From the NCBI GenBank assembly GCA_030340625.1, contig JAOPHQ010005479.1, positions 29,808-93,807 on the forward strand: a stretch of 64,000 nucleotides of DNA. The letters run 5' to 3'. Under the pieces are notes generated by a model that was not told the origin of the DNA, searched no databases, and was given only the letters and a program-made list of their open reading frames with translations. This stretch comes from Merluccius polli. Lineage: Eukaryota; Chordata; Actinopteri; Gadiformes; Merlucciidae. The stretch's first letter is position 1. Every line of letters starts with the position of its first letter. Shown here one piece after another: positions 60,405-64,000 of the stretch. The position numbers and the translations under genes are program-made.

Positions 60405-60414
60405 CTTCAAACAT
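60405..60414 (-). CDS. RTN4RL1: Weak candidate for RTN4RL1 exon 1 coding part
   Basis: On the - strand, ATGTTTGAAG is followed by a GTACAG donor. It ends in phase 1, exactly as exon 2 requires. Spliced to exon 2 it would give MFEG followed by CGLEFLLVLCGLELSWS, a short signal peptide like the human start (a few residues, then a G at the junction). Such a short match is likely by chance in about 20 kb. The start context is weak, and a second candidate exists near 42876-42905. I would not treat this as established. Confidence 0.15.
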
Positions 60415-60836
60415 GAGTGCTGTTTTATTTATACAGGTCTGGTCTATTTTAGTTGCCTTGATCTCAGCCTCAGGAAAGTCAGAAATGGTCTTCTGTATGT
60501 TTGCTGCTGTTGCTGATGGTGTGTATCCACGCAAGTTCACTGCTTTGTTCAGTTTTTTGCTCAACTTCAGTTTTGCTGTGCATGTATTCCTGAATGTGTG
60601 GAATAAAGCAAGCAACTCTCATCCTGGCTCAGTGTTTGGCTATTTGGACATTAAAACCAGTTTAACGTTGTGGGGATAGTACTATTGTCTGCTGTGATTT
60701 ACTCAAAAGTTTATTTTAAAGATGACTAATACTAGTGTCTGAATAACTGGTCTAATCCCTTTTTTTGTAACCTCTTTAAACCGTATCTCAAACGTGGAGA
60801 GATGTGTACTTGGCCCACGGGGGTGTTACAGACATC

Positions 60837-60900
60837 ATTCAATATTTATATAGCCCTTTATCACAATTGGCCTTGAAGGGCTTCACTGGATTATGTGGGC
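60837..60900 (+). mobile_element. Fragment of fish repeat (TTTATATAGCCCTTTATCAC type)
   Basis: AATATTTATATAGCCCTTTA, followed by ATCACAATTGGCC and AAGGGCTTCACTGG, resembles a common fish dispersed repeat ending. Only about 60 bases are present. Confidence 0.5.
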
Positions 60901-60903
60901 ATG

Positions 60904-60945
60904 TGTACTGCAAATGTAGGTTTGCAAACCTATGTTTGCAGTACA
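60904..60945. repeat. Near-perfect 42-bp palindrome
   Basis: The segment opens TGTACTGCAAATGTAGGTTT and reads back on the other strand with 19 of 21 arm positions matching. It has no loop. It adjoins the dispersed-repeat fragment and may be part of it. Confidence 0.85.
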
Positions 60946-61757
60946 AAATTGTGATCTTTGCAAAATGTTGAGATGCAAGATTGGACGCTGTCACCAGGAA
61001 TAGTTTAGCTGAAGAGCACCGAAACATGAATTTCTGAATAAACAATAAAGGAAATGCCCATTTGCTGGCTCATCGCGTCGTAGCCCATTTGTATTCCTCT
61101 GTAAACTTGTGTCATCTCGGTACTTAATATGCATGCTCTTGCAAGGACAAACAACCACTATGTTCTGATCCTGGAGCTCCTTTAGGTGCATTCCTCTCAT
61201 CCCCCCTTATCCTTACCCTTACACCTGAATGCAGTCGTCTTTCGATGCCTAAACATTTGTACCATGGGGAAATCAGCACAAGTCTACAGGTGCAACGGTC
61301 TTCTCATGCATCTCATTGCATTGGCTTGCTATCCTGTACCGTTCACCTGTACCTTTATGTACCGCTGTTAGTCTCAATCAGTTTGGCAGAAAATAAAGGT
61401 GAAGAGTGCAGTGCTAGCCTTAATCATGCTAAGCAAAGGACGTGCGATATAAAGCATACTTTAAATTGCAACGTGAACGTCGGCTATACTTAAAACTGCA
61501 TAATATGAACTCGAAAGTTAGTCTTTGAATTGGAGGTCGACAGGCGTCGCCCTTAATGCTCGTGTGTTAAACGTGCTGTCGTTATTCCTTTCATTACATC
61601 TATGAAGTCGAACGCCTTTTTTTTTTCTCCGATTTTCTAACATTGTATAGACAATACCTCCTTTTCAGTTGAGGGACCCTCACCAACAGAGCTGAAGTGT
61701 GTGGGAATGACCTGTTTTTCAGTTGCTAGCCTTAACCTTGTAATAATTTAGCTGTAC

Positions 61758-61761
<4 letters not shown>

Positions 61762-61796
<35 letters not shown>

Positions 61797-61805
61797 TGTG
61801 TGTCG
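61762..61805 (+). repeat. (GT)n microsatellite
   Basis: A GT tract of about 20 units with one TTTG interruption. Confidence 0.95.
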
Positions 61806-64000
61806 CTGTAAGTTGCAGAGAGGTTACAGGCGTAGTGTGTTTGTGAACGCTTGCGCCAGATGGATGGCGGTTGGTGGTTGACTTTTAATGAAGTAGTAGT
61901 CTTTTTGTTTCGGCCAGTCTGTGCTAGTAGTGGGAGTTTAGTTATCGCCAGGTGTTTTCCAAAGTGTGGATGAATGCAGAAACCAGAAAACCCAATTCTC
62001 AGCCACTTTTCTCTGACCCAGAAAAAACGAGTGGGAGGATTTTGATTCTGCTGGGTTAAAATGAGATGCCTTTCTCACAGTCGTAAAACCATTTTGCTGA
62101 TTTCCATCAATTCCAGCAGAATGTCTTATTTCCCGAACCACGAAGTGCTGAGAAAATATTTATAAATAGACGATGGTGATTGAGGTGATTATATAATATT
62201 ACAAATCATACCCTCAATTACACTTAATGGAGAATGATTTCTTGGCTTCGTAATGCCGTACATTAAATTGATTGTACATTAACTCCTGACTAATTTGTCA
62301 TGTGATATGCTTTAGATAGCCGAGCTAATCCTTGTGTTTTTTTAAAATGTTTTATCTTAAGCTAAATTCTTGGCCACTCCAGGGCTGTTTTAATATGAAC
62401 TACGTTTAATGCTCGCTCCACATTAAGGGCGTGATAAGAGATGCCTTCCCTGCTAGGGGGCAGCATTATGGTGTCACTCAGACATACGACAACACAGTGC
62501 GCATGAATACGCACATAAGTTGTACTCAATGCACCTATGGTGTTGTAATGTTACATGAATCCATACCCCTGCTAGTTATGGCAGATTTTGCCACATGTTT
62601 ATCTGACGGCCCAGAAAGACATTTCTGCCTCTGCATATTTGACAGACGAGCTATAGATCTATACATTGAATATATGCTATAAATACTCACACTGCAGTTC
62701 TTTGAAGCCATCAGTGGATCAACATATATGCTGCAGGATCACACAGAATGGGAGAGCACCCTGACCTTGATGGACAGGCGAGAAGTGAAGAGGAGATGAA
62801 GACTGACAGAAATGTAATGCAGTGTTTGGGAATATTAAGTGTTATTCTCGCTGACATTGGACTGCAGTTTATGCCGTAGTTATTCCCCAAAATTGCCTCT
62901 GAGAGCTCGTCCGGCCTCTTGAAAATCTCAATCCACTTTTTTCTTGGTAAAAACGAGAAAAAAAAGAGAGGTTTACGTTTGTTATGATTGATTATAATAA
63001 AAGTAAACACAAAATACAAAGAAAACAGGGCAGGGAATAGGCCACTGTGTTCCCTGGATAATTACCAGAGTGATATAAAGTCTCAGATCACATCGTCAGT
63101 TGATCGGTTTTATTTTGCATCTCTTCACTTTGTGTCTAAATCTCCAGTTGTTGCAGCTGATGATTGCCTCTGAACAACATTTCCCTCCGATCTCTATTAT
63201 GCACACAATACACAAAAAAACTAAAAATAATGTTTTCGCCGCAAGGTGTCTCACACATTCCCCACAGATGCAAACCAAGCAACTTTTTCACTTATTGAAA
63301 TGTTTTTCTTATTTATAATCGTGTACATCTGGTTTATTCCCTAGAGGCTGTTGTTCTGTCTGTTTGCAGCAGATGTTTATTTCAAGTCCTTCCATAGGAA
63401 CCATTAGAAAAGTTCAGGGCGCAGTACTGTAGTCCTATATAGCACTATAAATAGTGTATTAGACAGCAGTAATATACGATACAATGATACATATGTCAAT
63501 ATAGCCCTTGCTAAAGGCCACTGATACGCCGGTACTGGAGCGTCATATTTAAGCTTCAAATCATATAAACATAACTAACAGCTAACATCTCAATTCCTGC
63601 AGTCTTAGACCGGAAAACCGAGGCTCTCCCTACTGTTACTAATATCGTCACGGGTACCAACGATTTCTAGCGTGGAAATGGTTCAGGCTTATGTTAAGAC
63701 CACCCTTGGGTGTCTGGGGTTTATTTTAGTGGTGGGAATGTGTAGTTAAGACTTCTTTGTACTCAGTTTCTCTGGGTTTACCGCATTGACAACAGTGAGC
63801 CTGGGAAGACATGGGGAGTGCAGGAGGAGCTGTGGGTTGGACTGTTTAGGGAACAATTTTATTGTATTTTTAGTCGAGTATTTGTACATTTCGGGGTCAT
63901 AGATAAAATTCATAGAACCAAAGACGGTGTGTTTCTATCTGAGTTTTCCCTGAGAGACATTAGCTCACGGTGTGTTTCTGTGATGAACTCCCTCAGGTCC

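Larger units (their letters stand above)
59974..64000. other. Non-coding right end of window, no gene recognised
   Basis: It contains a fish-repeat fragment (60837-60900), an imperfect 42-bp palindrome (60904-60945), a GT run (61762-61805) and otherwise unique-looking AT-rich sequence. I could not recognise an exon of the next gene by synteny (DPH1 in human) in any frame. A weak RTN4RL1 exon 1 candidate lies at 60405-60414. Confidence 0.5.

Noticed and set aside
60413..60679. 88-codon hydrophobic frame on the + strand
   Set aside because: Resembles a membrane peptide only in composition; no homologue recognised. It overlaps the weak exon 1 candidate on the other strand, which adds nothing to either.
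63600..64000. Exon of the next syntenic gene (DPH1 in human) at the right edge
   Set aside because: None of the frames gave recognisable DPH1 or OVCA2 sequence.

Overview
The window looks like nuclear DNA of a teleost fish. Evidence for this: vertebrate-type split genes with GT-AG introns, fish-type tRNA-derived SINEs and fish-wide dispersed repeats, a very high density of CA/GT, CT/GA and TA microsatellites, and several minisatellites. No bacterial operons, rRNA, CRISPR arrays, retroviral genes or intact transposase genes were recognised. A ray-finned fish with an unusually repeat-rich genome, gadid-like in microsatellite density, is an inference. The species cannot be named from this sequence alone.

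Two protein-coding genes can be supported, and they lie tail to tail. On the + strand, positions 1-10210 hold the 3' end of RPA1, the large subunit of the single-stranded-DNA-binding complex RPA. Its last four coding exons are at 1799-1975, 2869-2976, 3404-3490 and 9542-9643, followed by a 3' UTR with polyadenylation signals near 10114 and 10188. On the - strand, 41538-40082 holds the main body of RTN4RL1, the Nogo-receptor-like protein NgR3. It is split by a 102-bp intron at 40985-41086. The short first coding exon lies further right, or beyond the window, and is not securely identified; two weak candidates are given. The same tail-to-tail pair exists in the human genome (17p13.3), so this is conserved synteny. 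The two proteins have unrelated jobs: RPA1 acts in nuclear DNA replication and repair, and RTN4RL1 is a GPI-anchored neuronal surface receptor.

The rest is non-coding. The last RPA1 intron (3491-9541) carries a SINE and a hAT-type non-autonomous element whose left end has been amplified into about 15 tandem 49-bp units. The spacer at about 10.2-37 kb holds degraded retroelement pieces, a perfect 66-bp palindrome built around an (AT) tract, a GC/CpG-richer block at 23.9-26.2 kb, a 21-bp minisatellite of palindromic E-boxes, and a 26-bp minisatellite of about 25 copies. The first intron/upstream region of RTN4RL1 (41.5-64 kb) holds a V-SINE-like element, a 22/23-bp minisatellite, long CT/GA blocks, and long poly-C/poly-G tracts. 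Ten C or G homopolymers of 18 or more bases in 64 kb is a striking property of this DNA.

I found no evidence for an undescribed protein system. The items most worth a second look are structural: the tandemly amplified hAT terminus, the perfect palindrome, the E-box minisatellite, the extra RTN4RL1 intron, and the homopolymer C/G load.
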